Positions 44,487 to 53,190 of a stretch of DNA of 64,000 nucleotides are shown in pieces. A model generated the notes under the pieces. That model was not told the origin of the DNA, searched no databases, and saw only the letters and a program-made list of their open reading frames with translations. Origin of the DNA: Moorena producens 3L (lineage in GTDB: Bacteria > Cyanobacteriota > Cyanobacteriia > Cyanobacteriales > Coleofasciculaceae); contig NZ_GL890973.1 of NCBI RefSeq assembly GCF_000211815.1, forward strand, positions 37,663 through 101,662. The letters run 5' to 3'. Positions within the stretch are counted from its first letter, which is position 1, and every line of letters begins with the position of its first letter. The translations under genes were made by a program, and so were the position numbers.

Positions 44487-46061
44487 CTAAGGATTATAAA
44501 AAACTCCATCGCTACCACTGATTTCTTCTTCCAAAGATACCCTAATTCCTCGACGAGCAATTTCAAAAATAGTTAAGATAAATTCTCCCAATTGAAAATA
44601 TTGGGTTTGACGTAATTGTTTCCTATGGCGTTGTTTGCCGCTAATCCGCTCATTGATATGGCTTGCATAATATAAAATTAGGCTAACTAATAGCCAACCT
44701 AATAAACTCAATAGAGCTGTTACAATGATAATAATCAGCCAGCCTAAGAACTGACACAACACTTGTAATAATGGATCGTCATATACATCAAGTTCCGAGT
44801 ACAACAGAGAACTATTGCTACTAAAGATTCCTAAGGCAATCGTTCCCCAAAATCCACAGAAAAGGTGAACAGGAATCGAACCTACGGGGTCGTCAATTTT
44901 CCAAACTTGTAGAAAATATTCGCCTAAAAGGACAAAAATACCGCTGATAGAGCCAATTATAAATGCACTTTTGATATCTACAAAAGCAGCTGAGGCTGTA
45001 ATTCCCACCAACCCACCTAAAATGCCATTGATAATTGAGGCTAGACTGGGTTTTCCCAGGATAATTGGACTAAAAAATACGCTGGATATTCCACCAGCTG
45101 CTGCTGCCATCATGGTAGTTGTGATGGTATTAGCTACATAATCGAGATCCTTTGCTGAGCCACCATTAAAACCAAACCAGCCCAGCCAAAGAATTAAGCA
45201 GCCTAAGGTGGCTAAACCCAGATTATCGGCAGAGAACTTTTCAGTTTCGAGACCTTCATATCTATCTGTTCTTAAATTGTAGCCAAAACGACCTTGTCGT
45301 GGCTTTAGTAGCCAAGCCCCTACCAAGCCAGCCATACCACCAACACTATGGACTACAGTTGAACCCGCAAAATCATGAAATTTTAGCGCCTTGGCTAGCC
45401 AACCATAGTGTCCCCAAACCCAGTGACCGGTTACGGGATAGATAAAACCAACCAGGAAAAAACTAAATAGGAGAAATGCCCAGAATTTTACCCGTTCAGC
45501 AACAGCTCCTGAAACAATAGTGGCTGCAGTTCCAGCAAAGACTAACTGAAATAAAAATAGAGCCGCAAAGGAGCGATTAGACCAATCTTGATTGAGACAA
45601 TTAAATCCTGATTCTGGAAAACCAAGATTTCCAAATTGGGGAAAGGGAAGATTAAAAAACAACCCCTTTTGACCCACTAAACTTAAACTATTATTTTCTC
45701 CTGGAACACAACTGTAAGTGATGCCATCACCAAACATTAAGCCAAAGCCAACTAGCCAAAAGGCTAAGGCTGATATACAGAAAACTATCAAATTTTTAGC
45801 CAAGACATTAGTCGCATTTCTCCGTCTACATAACCCGGCTTCTAACATGGCAAAGCCAGCATTCATAAAAAAGACTAGAAAAGATGAAACTAACAACCAG
45901 ATAGTAGACAGGTTAGTGAAATTATTCGTGTTACTATCTTGTGCTACTGCTACACCAAGCCATCCCAGCAGGATGGTAATAGCCAAAGATAGGCAGAAGT
46001 ACCAACGGCTCGGTACCCGGATGATTTGGTGTTTTAATCTCTTGTACTTATGTCGAGACAT
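44487..46061 (-). CDS. amt: Ammonium transporter
   Basis: Start at ATG 46061 (MSRHKYKRLKHQIIRVPSRW); an open stretch upstream lies in the neighbouring transposon end. 524 residues, about 11 membrane spans after a hydrophobic N-terminus (VAVAQDSN could be a signal cleavage). Conserved Amt features: AMLEAGLCRRRNATNVLAKN, AGSTVVHSVGGMAGLVGAWL with a pore His, and VHLFCGFWGTIALG with the second His. The long C-terminal tail carries charged residues where PII-type regulation often acts. Takes up NH4+/NH3 across the inner membrane. Confidence 0.95.
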   Translation of the reverse strand: MSRHKYKRLKHQIIRVPSRWYFCLSLAITILLGWLGVAVAQDSNTNNFTNLSTIWLLVSSFLVFFMNAGFAMLEAGLCRRRNATNVLAKNLIVFCISALAFWLVGFGLMFGDGITYSCVPGENNSLSLVGQKGLFFNLPFPQFGNLGFPESGFNCLNQDWSNRSFAALFLFQLVFAGTAATIVSGAVAERVKFWAFLLFSFFLVGFIYPVTGHWVWGHYGWLAKALKFHDFAGSTVVHSVGGMAGLVGAWLLKPRQGRFGYNLRTDRYEGLETEKFSADNLGLATLGCLILWLGWFGFNGGSAKDLDYVANTITTTMMAAAAGGISSVFFSPIILGKPSLASIINGILGGLVGITASAAFVDIKSAFIIGSISGIFVLLGEYFLQVWKIDDPVGSIPVHLFCGFWGTIALGIFSSNSSLLYSELDVYDDPLLQVLCQFLGWLIIIIVTALLSLLGWLLVSLILYYASHINERISGKQRHRKQLRQTQYFQLGEFILTIFEIARRGIRVSLEEEISGSDGVFYNP

Positions 46062-46084
46062 CAAAGCAAGCTTTCTAGTTTTTT

Positions 46085-46115
46085 GACACTCCCCGGTCGC
46101 GCATACGCGGGGATT
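46085..46115. repeat. IS605-type right-end hairpin
   Basis: TGACACTCCCCGG ... CGCGGGGATTC, CCCCG/CGGGG stem just beyond the tnpB stop. In active elements this region also forms the 3' part of the TnpB guide RNA. Confidence 0.6.
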
Positions 46116-46546
46116 CTTCATTCAACGAGCCAGCTTGCTGAACCTGGCCGGAACCAAGAACAGTAGAGGCCGATTCTCCTGAAGCGTTTAGATATTTTAA
46201 GATCCAGGTTCCGGTGTGCCCCACCGTACCCAAGGCTTTCTTAAGGATGTTTATTGCGGCGTTGTGGTCTCTATCTAACTGACAACCACACTTGCACGTA
46301 TGAGTCCTAGTTGATAGGGACTTTTTAACTTCTTCGCCACAATTGGAACAGTTTTGGCTGGTATATGCAGGATTTACTGCAACTGTTACCTTTCCGAACT
46401 TGGTGCCAAAGTGCTCCATCCATTTCCTAAACTGATACCAACCTGCATCATTAATAGACTTAGCGAGGCAGTGATTTTTTACTAGGTTCTTGGCTCTTAA
46501 GTCGACCTAGGCGACCAGATCGTTAGAACAGATTACGCAGCGCGCC

Positions 46547-46654
46547 GGAGACGAAACCTTAGAATAAAGAAGCCTTAATAACAAAGATTTAACCCTTTTA
46601 TGCATAGCCGACTAACCATAAAGGCTTCTTTATTCTTACGGTAACTTCGTTCCC
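46547..46654. mobile_element. MITE with GACGAAACC/GGTAACTTC ends, copy 1 (in tnpB)
   Basis: 108 bp. Left arm GGAGACGAAACCTTAGAATA + AAGAAGCCTT; right arm AAGGCTTCTTTATTCTTACG + GTAACTTCGTTCCC. The inner arms pair perfectly (AGAATAAAGAAGCCTT). Loop contains ACCCTTTTATGCATAGCCGA. Other copies: 47433-47530, 51954-52060, 52086-52117 (fragment), 52293-52397. Confidence 0.8.
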
Positions 46655-47432
46655 AGTCTCTTGGCGTTCTCTTCACGTTGCCTACTTATCTTAAGGTGCT
46701 GTCTGCCTAGTCTATTAACTGCTTTATTTCGATTGGATGAGCCTTTCTTCTTGCGAGAAACTCGACGCTGGTAGAACTTAAGGCGTTTTTCTCCCGTTCT
46801 GTAAAAGCAGGGATTTGGTTCAGTTTTTCCAGCGGAATCAGTGTAAAAATATTTTAGTCCAACATCCAAGCCGATAGCTGTCCCACTTGGCTCTAGTTCC
46901 TCTTTGATATCAACTGAAACACAAAACTGGACATAATAACCATCAGCCCGGCGAACTATACGGACTCGCTTTATTTCCTTTTTATCCAAGCGCCACAAGT
47001 CCCATCTACCTTTAAGCTTAAGCTTCCCAATACCCTTTTTATCACTAAAGGTGATTGACTTCTTGTCAGGGGATAACTTCCATCCAGACTGTTTATACTC
47101 CACTGAGCGGCAGTTTTTCTGGAACTTAGGAAAACCTTTCTTTCCAGGTACTTTTTTCTTGCAGTTATCAAAGAATCGAACAATTGATGACCATGCTCTT
47201 TCAGCACTAGACTGACGAGCAGTAGAGTTTAATTCATTAGCAAAAGGAAAGTTTTTAGCAAGGACTGCACTGTACTTATTAAGGTCAAATTTGTTGACCC
47301 CTTTATTTTCCATCCAATACCTGAGGCAGCTATTACGGATGAACTGGACTGTCCGGATAGCCTCGTTGATCCCAGAGTATTGATGTTTTTTTCCTTTCGC
47401 CTTGAACTCTAAAATGATCATCAGCTTCTTAA

Positions 47433-47530
47433 AGTTACCGTAAGAATAGGGTCGCCTTATAACAACAGTTTTAACCCTTTTTCCATAGCCGACAAACCAT
47501 AAAGGCGACCCTATTCTAAGGTTTCGTCTG
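47433..47530. mobile_element. MITE with GACGAAACC/GGTAACTTC ends, copy 2 (before tnpB)
   Basis: 98 bp, just upstream of the tnpB start. Inner arms AGAATAGGGTCGCCTTAT / ATAAAGGCGACCCTATTCT. The loop reads in the same direction as copy 1, but the outer arms are exchanged (GTTACCGTAAG on the left, CTAAGGTTTCGTCT on the right). Confidence 0.8.
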
Positions 47531-47632
47531 GGACCTAAACTGTTCACTCCCTTATTTTACAACATCCAGACTAAAATTCCGGATTTTCCTGAAATATTTT
47601 TCTAGGCGCGTCAAGCCGCTGTGAGCCTTCAT

Positions 47633-47653
47633 CCCCGGTCATTAGACACGGGG
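47633..47653. repeat. IS605-type left-end hairpin
   Basis: CCCCG-gtc-attaga-CA-CGGGG small hairpin, the outer boundary of the dead tnpB element; with the right end it delimits about 1.57 kb. Confidence 0.5.
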
Positions 47654-47691
47654 TTTTCGGCTTTGGGGGATTTTTATAAAAGGACAGAGAT

Positions 47692-49749
47692 TTACGCGAA
47701 TCTGTTCACAGCAGAAGCTGAGCCATCTTCTAGCTTTGAGTTAAAAGGAAGCTGAGCCTCTGAGTTCGCTAGTTCTTGAAAATGAATAACTTCTTTACGG
47801 GGATCAGCATGACTGACTTTGACGTGTAAGCGATCGCCTAATTGAACCGAACGCTGGAAACGCATGGGCAATTCTAGACCTAACTCTTCTAGGAGAATGT
47901 TGCCCTTATTCTCGTTTTCTCGCCACCAACTGAGTACTAATACTTGCCAAACCTGATTCGGGTTACGCCGCAAATATTCCAATCCCCAATATTTGTTGGT
48001 ATCACGTTCTACTTCACTAGCATCCTTAGCTGTTCTGGTTACACTCTGCATCGTTTCGAGCAAATCTTCAGCTTCAAAGGGTAGGGGGTCACCCCGTAGA
48101 TGAGCTTTCAGCTGGAAATGAGTCATTAAGTCAGTGTAGCGGCGGATCGGAGAGGTTACCTGGGTGTAAGTTTCCAAAGCCAAACTAGCGTGGCGTGTTG
48201 GGGTAATGCTCATTTCGCTTCTAGGCATACACCGACGCATGGCACAGAACCGCACTGGACCGGCTGGCAATAGCAGCAGTTCTTCTTGGGATGGAAGTTC
48301 TGGCTGGGGTTGTCCTCGGAATGGTAGTGGAATTTGGTGCGCTTGACCATAGCGTCCAGCCACTTCACCTGCCAGAATCATCATTTCTGCCACCATTTGC
48401 CGTGATGGTGAATCTTCTAACACCTCAATGGTAATTTGGTCATCATTTCCCACCTTGATTACCGACTCTGGCATATGGATGCTAATCGCCCCCTGAGACT
48501 TGCGCCACTTTTGCCGACGCACAGCCAAGTTAGCGATCGCAAACAGTTCTGTTTCTGCCTGTACCCCTAACTGCAACATTTCATCTACATCTTCATAAGT
48601 CAGGCGATAGGTGGGTTTAATCAGGCTGGGGTGAATCTGATAGTCATAGATGGCACCATCTTGATCCAAGATCACGCCAAAACTGAGTGCGCCACAGACT
48701 TGACCTTGAACCAAACTCATTGGACCAGTTGCCAGTTCCGATGGGAACATGGGAATCATGCCCGTGGGTAGATATATGGTGGTACTACGCCGTCGTGCTT
48801 CTAGGTCAAGATTATCCCCTGGCATTACCAAGCGGGTTGGGTCAGCGATGTGAATCCACAGACGCTGAGTGCCATCCTCTAGATCTTCTATACTCAAACC
48901 ATCATCTATTTCTTGGGTACTTTCATCATCTATGGTGTAGAGTTTCAGATGAGTTAAATCCAAGCGATCTGAATCTGGGTCAGTAGGAGGATTTGCCAGG
49001 TATTGCTGGGTCAATTCGAGTACCTCACGACGAAATTGAGTTGGGATTTTATGACGCAGCAAGTACTTCTGGTGAGGACGCCACAAACCCAAATTTATCA
49101 ATAAATCGAAGGCATTTTCTGGGTTTTGAGGGCGTTTTAGTGCTTCCAGAGTTTCCTGAACTGCACGAGATGGTTTATCTGGTTCACTAACGAACCGTTC
49201 TAGAGCATCAAAGCGAGTGCGATCGCTATCAACCCACTCTACTTGCTCACCCCCTAACTTTTGCTGTACTCGCTTCAAAAATTCTTCTTGTTCCTGGTGC
49301 TTTGATTGAGCCGCTGCCAGTTGATGCTTGATTTCAGCCACCATGCTAGCGGAGCGGGGTTCATAGGTTTGTGCTTTTTGTTTAAAATAGATTTTGTCTT
49401 CAAACAGAATACAGTGTGCCGCATAGCACTGGGGTGGACTTTGCTCAGAAAATAATAACTGTGCCATGTCAGCACAGGTAACCGCCTCTCCTTCTTCCAC
49501 CAGTAATTCCCAAGCTAATTCTAAGCTATCTGGGTCTAGATAGGGTTGTACTCGAGCAATAAACTCTGGTATTTGTGATGGCTCATAAGTAGAATCTGCC
49601 ACTGTGTAGGTGACTTGTCGAGGATGGAGCTTGTGCAGTTTCCCCCGTTGATCCAAAGCAATCAAGTGGTTCTTGCCCTCTGGACGATCGACAACAGCGA
49701 GATGGCGTTCTCCTTGTAAGCGAAATTCGATTAGTGTTCCCTTTTCCAC
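47692..49749 (-). CDS. RNB-domain exoribonuclease (RNase II/R family)
   Basis: 685 residues. N-terminal OB-like part (EFRLQGERHLAVVDRPEGKN), RNB catalytic domain (about 265-580) with the Asp-rich active site LYTIDDESTQEIDDGLSIED and MPGDNLDLEARRRSTTIYLP, HASLALETYTQVTSPIRRYT, and a C-terminal S1-like domain. Degrades RNA 3' to 5'. It follows rpsR and rpmG on the same strand, a conserved cyanobacterial neighbourhood. An incomplete ribosome-binding site precedes ATG 49749. Confidence 0.93.
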   Translation of the reverse strand: MEKGTLIEFRLQGERHLAVVDRPEGKNHLIALDQRGKLHKLHPRQVTYTVADSTYEPSQIPEFIARVQPYLDPDSLELAWELLVEEGEAVTCADMAQLLFSEQSPPQCYAAHCILFEDKIYFKQKAQTYEPRSASMVAEIKHQLAAAQSKHQEQEEFLKRVQQKLGGEQVEWVDSDRTRFDALERFVSEPDKPSRAVQETLEALKRPQNPENAFDLLINLGLWRPHQKYLLRHKIPTQFRREVLELTQQYLANPPTDPDSDRLDLTHLKLYTIDDESTQEIDDGLSIEDLEDGTQRLWIHIADPTRLVMPGDNLDLEARRRSTTIYLPTGMIPMFPSELATGPMSLVQGQVCGALSFGVILDQDGAIYDYQIHPSLIKPTYRLTYEDVDEMLQLGVQAETELFAIANLAVRRQKWRKSQGAISIHMPESVIKVGNDDQITIEVLEDSPSRQMVAEMMILAGEVAGRYGQAHQIPLPFRGQPQPELPSQEELLLLPAGPVRFCAMRRCMPRSEMSITPTRHASLALETYTQVTSPIRRYTDLMTHFQLKAHLRGDPLPFEAEDLLETMQSVTRTAKDASEVERDTNKYWGLEYLRRNPNQVWQVLVLSWWRENENKGNILLEELGLELPMRFQRSVQLGDRLHVKVSHADPRKEVIHFQELANSEAQLPFNSKLEDGSASAVNRFA

Positions 49750-50092
49750 CAGTTCTGATAACCCGGGTAGCGTTTACCAAATCCACCTCCCCCCAGTCTA
49801 TCCTGTGTTGTTGAGATACCCAACTCGGCAGACGGGGTCAAGTCTAAAGTCTGAAGTCTGAAGTCTGAAGTTGTCAGTGGTCAGTGTAACTCCTGGTTGG
49901 GTCGCAAGTTTTTAGTTAACCATGTCTTGATGCAGAGCGCGAGTGGGGGAATTCCCCGTGAGGCCACTGCATCGCGCGCCTCAGCCATCGATCACCCCAT
50001 TTCATCCTTCATACTTCATCCTTCATCCTTCTTATTTGATATTTGATTCTTCACACGGGAAATATCCCAGAGGAAGACCGTGATTGTTCACC
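49750..50092. other. Spacer between the RNB gene and rpsR
   Basis: About 340 bases, no gene. An AAGTCTG heptamer array (49841-49870) and a GATGCAG palindromic element (49929-49973). Confidence 0.6.
49929..49973. repeat. GATGCAG...CTGCATC palindromic element, copy 1
   Basis: 45 bp: GATGCAGAGCGCGAGTGGGG, central GGGGGAATTCCCC, then GTGAGGCCACTGCATC. Second copy at 60685-60728. Confidence 0.7.
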
Positions 50093-50308
50093 TTAACCTT
50101 CTTTATTAATATAGGGTAGCAAAGCCAAGAACCTTGCTCGCTTAATGGCTGTGGTTAGCTTTCGTTGTTGTTGAGTCGTTAGATTAGTAATGCGGCGGGG
50201 TAGGATTTTTCCCCGTTCAGTGATAAACTTGCGCAGCAACTCAACATCTTTATAGTCGATCGGTTCATCGGGTTTGATCGGAGAGAGACGTTTACGAAAG
50301 TAAGTCAT
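50093..50308 (-). CDS. rpsR: 30S ribosomal protein S18
   Basis: 71 residues. IDYKDVELLRKFITERGKIL and PRRITNLTTQQQRKLTTAIK are diagnostic. Confidence 0.97.
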   Translation of the reverse strand: MTYFRKRLSPIKPDEPIDYKDVELLRKFITERGKILPRRITNLTTQQQRKLTTAIKRARFLALLPYINKEG

Positions 50309-50761
50309 GATTGGTTGTGATTGGTGATTGGTTATTTAGGTTACTGGTTACTGATTATAGTCATTTGTTCTTTGGTAAGTATTCAGCTATCAGCTATCAG
50401 CTATCAGCTATCAGTTATCAGTTATCAGCTTATGGGCTATCAGTTATCAGCTTATGAGCTATTAGCACGCTACTTAAGCTGCTTAGGTTTCTTTTATTCT
50501 GACGGCACCTGAAGTAGAGTGAGCCATTCGCGTAGCGTGACTCAAAGGCCAATGTTCACGGCTGACCACTGAATGCTTACAATAAAACAGGTAAGCATTG
50601 GTTTAAGCTGAGTTACTTGAGCTGACCGCTGATAGCTGACCGCTGAACGCGCACGCGTGTGCGTAGCACATAAGCTGAATACTTGTTCTTTGTTGCTTGT
50701 TCTTTGTCAATAGTCCATTTTCAATTAACAAATTCAATTCACAAATGACCAAGGACCAAAT
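50309..50761. other. Repeat-filled spacer between rpsR and rpmG
   Basis: About 450 bases without a gene. 50381-50462 is an array of AGCTATC/AGTTATC heptamers; ATTCGCGTAGCGTGAC (50527) belongs to the dispersed TTCGCGTAGCG family; AGCTGACCGCTGATAGCTGA repeats and the AATGCTTAC tail follow. Confidence 0.6.
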
Positions 50762-50956
50762 CTATTTGATTTCTTTGTGAATCATGTGCTTGTTGCAATG
50801 GGTGCAAAATTTCTTCAGTTCCAGACGTGATGATGTGTTACGGCGATTCTTCCTAGTGGTATAGCGGGAAACACCAGCCGAGCGCTTATTGGAGTAACTG
50901 CGACATTCAGTACATTCTAGAGTAATAACGATTCGGACACCTTTCTTACTTGCCAT
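50762..50956 (-). CDS. rpmG: 50S ribosomal protein L33
   Basis: 64 residues. MASKKGVRIVITLECTECRS, ASGV-like SAGVSRYTTRKNRRNT, and LELKKFCTHCNKHMIHKEIK. Two CxxC zinc pairs (CTEC, CTHC) are intact, so this is the zinc-binding form, unlike L31 here. Confidence 0.97.
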   Translation of the reverse strand: MASKKGVRIVITLECTECRSYSNKRSAGVSRYTTRKNRRNTSSRLELKKFCTHCNKHMIHKEIK

Positions 50957-51467
50957 AGTTTTTTTTCTAAGAACTCAAATATTACAATTAAACACAATTT
51001 ACTATTATCTCATGGGATGCCCCAGTCTATCAAGTAGATGCAAAATTGCTCAAGTCTCGGGAAAAACCTCACGCCTTGTTGGCACCATCATCGTGCAGGG
51101 CAATCTGGTCACTGACAAGGGCAGCCCACAGTAGTATCCTTGAAATGCGATTAGCTAGACCAATCAAGCCAATCATCATCGCGCTTTAGTGCAGCGAAGC
51201 CAACCATGCTCTCCAGTTTAGTTAGAGTCAGTAACCGGTGCAAGGGTAACGAATCTAACCTCAAGAATCAAGATAACCGAAAGCCCACTACCCTAAACTC
51301 TGAGCCGGATTGGTGTATAATAGCACGACTCCCGTAACTAGCCAGACCAACTCGAAGATCAGCATCTGCAACATATAAAAGCCAAGAGTATTTTTGATCA
51401 GGAGTGAGCTGACCAGCCATACTCCTACAAAATCGATATCGAAAGCAGCAGCCCGCCACTCTATTGC

Positions 51468-51560
51468 TATAGCAGTCGCCAGGGCAGTTAGGACATGACA
51501 AAAGTCTCACACCCTTTGTAAGCGCAAGAGTTTGACTTCTGACAAATGACTTCTGCTATA
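51468..51560. mobile_element. TATAGCAG...CTGCTATA element, copy 1
   Basis: 93 bp with TATAGCAG/CTGCTATA inverted ends; interior TCGCCAGGGCAGTTAGGACA then TGACAAAAGTCTCA and a CTTCTGAC-type heptamer tract. Copies: 52744-52848 and 59362-59482 (reversed). Confidence 0.75.
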
Positions 51561-51606
51561 CCTTAGGGAAAGCGGGGATGAAATGGTTTTCTAGTGACAT
51601 ACTCCC

Positions 51607-51636
51607 GACGCTGACAAGCACGGTACAGCGCGGGCT
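51607..51636. repeat. IS605-like end hairpin
   Basis: CCCG-A-CGCTG ... CAGCG-CGGG stem with one bulge after TGACATACT, the build of an IS200/IS605 end. The group II intron remnant begins a few bases beyond it. Confidence 0.5.
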
Positions 51637-51639
51637 TCA

Positions 51640-51900
51640 TTAAACTAAGCCAGTGAGTCACCTCTGACTCGTCTTCAAAAACGTACGTGATACTTTCGCA
51701 TCATACGGCTCATCATTACAGTACAATCCTTGACATTGGCTCCTCTAGAACGGATTTTCATCTAACTCTTTTGAGTTGGTTTTGCTTCCGTGTTTGGCAT
51801 CATGGCAATGTAGGTGTAATAATTCGAGATTTTTGTCTGAATTATTTCCATCCAGTGCGCGTGGTATTATATGGTGCTTTTCCAACAAATCTCCATCTCT
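51640..51900 (-). mobile_element. 3' end of a group II intron (HNH domain, domains V and VI)
   Basis: Minus strand. The tail of an intron-encoded protein ends at TAG 51745-51747: its HNH endonuclease region reads LLEKHHIIPRALDGNNSDKN then LELLHLHCHDAKHG. Just downstream lies domain V (51711 down to about 51678): GAGCCGTATGATGCGAAAGT then ATCACGTACG, with a GAAA tetraloop, followed by a domain VI hairpin (GACGAGTCAGAGGTGACTC, then TGGCTTAG). The lower strand of domain V is damaged (GTTTTT where GGTTC would pair with GAGCC), and everything 5' of the HNH region is missing, replaced by a TTCGCGAAGCG-type repeat. This is a dead fragment. Confidence 0.75.
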
Positions 51901-51953
51901 GTTCGCGAAGCGTCGGCTACGCCGAAGGTAAGACCACTGCGGAGTGCATTTCC

Positions 51954-52060
51954 GGAAACGAAACCTAAGATAGGGTCGCCTTACTACAAAAGCGCCGTTA
52001 CCTTTTACCCATAACCTACCAACGTTTGAAGTTACCCTATCTTAGGGTAACTTCAAACCC
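51954..52060. mobile_element. MITE with GACGAAACC-type ends, copy 3 (variant)
   Basis: Left arm GGAAACGAAACCTAAGATAG + GGTCGCCTTA. The right end is a separate perfect palindrome, GTTTGAAGTTACCCTA-tct-TAGGGTAACTTCAAAC, so the arm pairing differs from other copies. Confidence 0.7.
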
Positions 52061-52085
52061 TTCTTGCCGTTTCAAAAGCCTTCCC

Positions 52086-52698
52086 GGAGACGAAACCTTA
52101 GAGAGGGTCGCCTTATTAAGCCCACCTACTTACGTCGTGTTTTATTGTATATTAATTACGAAGAGTATTCGATGTGCCTTGCGCGCATTCTTGAATGTAC
52201 AACCAGCTTCTGGAGAAACCATTGGCTTAGACGGCAAAGTCCTTAAAGGTTCAGATCAGATTGAAAACGATAATCCCAATTCCGACTCCCAAGGAGACGA
52301 AACCTTAGAGAGGGTCGCCTTATTTCATATAACTTAAAACTATTACCCATAACCTGTTCCTATAAAGGCGACCCTCTCTTACGGTAACTTCAAACCCAGC
52401 AATTATGTTGGTCAGTTCTTACATTGTTGAGCGGGGCTTGATTTTAGAACCCTTTGAAGTTGATGCCAAAACCAACGAAATTAAAGCTTTACCAGAGTTG
52501 CTCAAGAAACTGGCTCTAAAAGGAGTTGTCAATGCCAATGATGCTATTAATACCCAAAAAAAACTTGTGAATTTATCGTCAACAGTGGCAAGGATTATAT
52601 AGCTGCTTTAAAAGGTAACCAACCAAGTCTATTTCAAGATGTTAAAACAAATTTTAGACCGGAATGGCTCTTCCGGCAATATGGTGTAAAATGTAGCT
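52086..52698 (+). pseudogene. ISAs1-family transposase remnant carrying MITEs
   Basis: Pieces of a DDE transposase of the ISAs1 (H-repeat) type: PPTYLRRVLLYINYEEYSMC, then in another frame SGETIGLDGKVLKGSDQIEN, then after MITE copy 5 (52293-52397) MLVSSYIVERGLILEPFEVD and NEIKALPELLKKLALKGVV. A final frame change at an A-run near 52558-52565 enters FIVNSGKDYIAALKGNQPSL then FQDVKTNFRPEW. At least two frameshifts and one insertion; N- and C-terminal ends missing. A MITE left-end fragment (52086-52117) abuts its 5' end. Confidence 0.8.
52293..52397. mobile_element. MITE with GACGAAACC/GGTAACTTC ends, copy 5 (in ISAs1 remnant)
   Basis: 105 bp, GGAGACGAAACCTTAGAGAG + GGTCGCC ... GGCGACCCTCTCTTACGGTA + ACTTCAAACCC. 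The inner arms pair perfectly (AGAGAGGGTCGCCTTAT with ATAAAGGCGACCCTCTCT). Confidence 0.8.
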
Positions 52699-52743
52699 AG
52701 TAATACTAAATGCTGTTAACCGACGGATGGACTTTCATCTAGA

Positions 52744-52848
52744 TATAGCAGTCGCCAGGGTAATTAGGACATGACAAAAGTCTCAAACTACAGTATGGCA
52801 AGAGTTTAACTTCTGACTTCTGACTTCTGACTTCTGACTTCTGCTATA
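52744..52848. mobile_element. TATAGCAG...CTGCTATA element, copy 2
   Basis: 105 bp, ends as in copy 1; interior ends in five CTTCTGA heptamers. It lies between the ISAs1 and ISL3 remnants. Confidence 0.75.
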
Positions 52849-53013
52849 CTTTGTTAAATTTACCGAATGTAACCGTGTTCACTTCTTATAAAAAAGAATA
52901 ATTTATAATATTGAATTTGGATTTATTAAATGAAGTAATTAACTGTCCTAAGTGTCAAATTTATACGAATGACATTAATCAAAATCGACCAATTTTAGTG
53001 CGAGATTTATCCA

Positions 53014-53190
53014 TATAGCGCTTTTTAGCCTCATCAGGTACACATATTTTTTTCCCTCTTCCCTCTTCCCTCTTCCCTGCTCCCTGCTTCCTGCTCCCTA
53101 AAACCTTAGGTGCGCTTTCCGTTGGCGAATTAAATTCGCCACGGGTCGCACCTCAAAAACTTGTACCTTACTAGATTAAAAACCGCTATA
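53014..53190. mobile_element. TATAGCG/GGTAC composite element, copy 2 (in ISL3 remnant)
   Basis: 177 bp. Ends TATAGCGCTTTTTAGCCTCA+TCAGGTACA and TTGTACCTTACTAGATTAAA+AACCGCTATA. Inside are CCCTCTT/CCCTGCT heptamers and a complete GGTGCG element (53109-53152), so one element is nested in another. Confidence 0.75.
53109..53152. repeat. GGTGCG palindromic element, copy 4
   Basis: 44 bp: GGTGCGCTTTCCGTTGGCGA, then ATTAAATTCGCCACGGGTCG and CACC. Nested inside the composite element at 53014-53190. Confidence 0.75.

Larger units (their letters stand above)
46075..47421 (-). pseudogene. tnpB: TnpB (IS605 OrfB), broken by a MITE and a nonsense codon
   Basis: Two pieces read as one TnpB. N-terminal part from ATG 47421 (MIILEFKAKGKKHQYSGINE) to about 46655 includes the RuvC-I Asp (TAIGLDVGLKYFY). 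The C-terminal part, 46419 to 46075, has the zinc finger (CSNCGEEV ... CKCGCQLDRDHNAAIN) with the RuvC-III Asp. Between them a 108-bp MITE (46547-46654) is inserted after KRL, and the RuvC-II segment reads LVA-stop-VDLRAKNL where active proteins have YEDL, so the catalytic Glu is also lost. IS605-type end hairpins lie at 46091-46112 and 47633-47653. Confidence 0.85.
50957..51640. other. Non-coding stretch with repeat remnants
   Basis: No gene supported; one 80-codon minus-strand ORF (51268-51510) overlaps a repeat. Contains a TATAGCAG element (51468-51560) and an IS605-like hairpin (51607-51636). Confidence 0.5.

Noticed and set aside
51268..51510. 80-codon minus-strand frame
   Set aside because: Overlaps a TATAGCAG repeat, has no ribosome-binding site and no recognisable domain.
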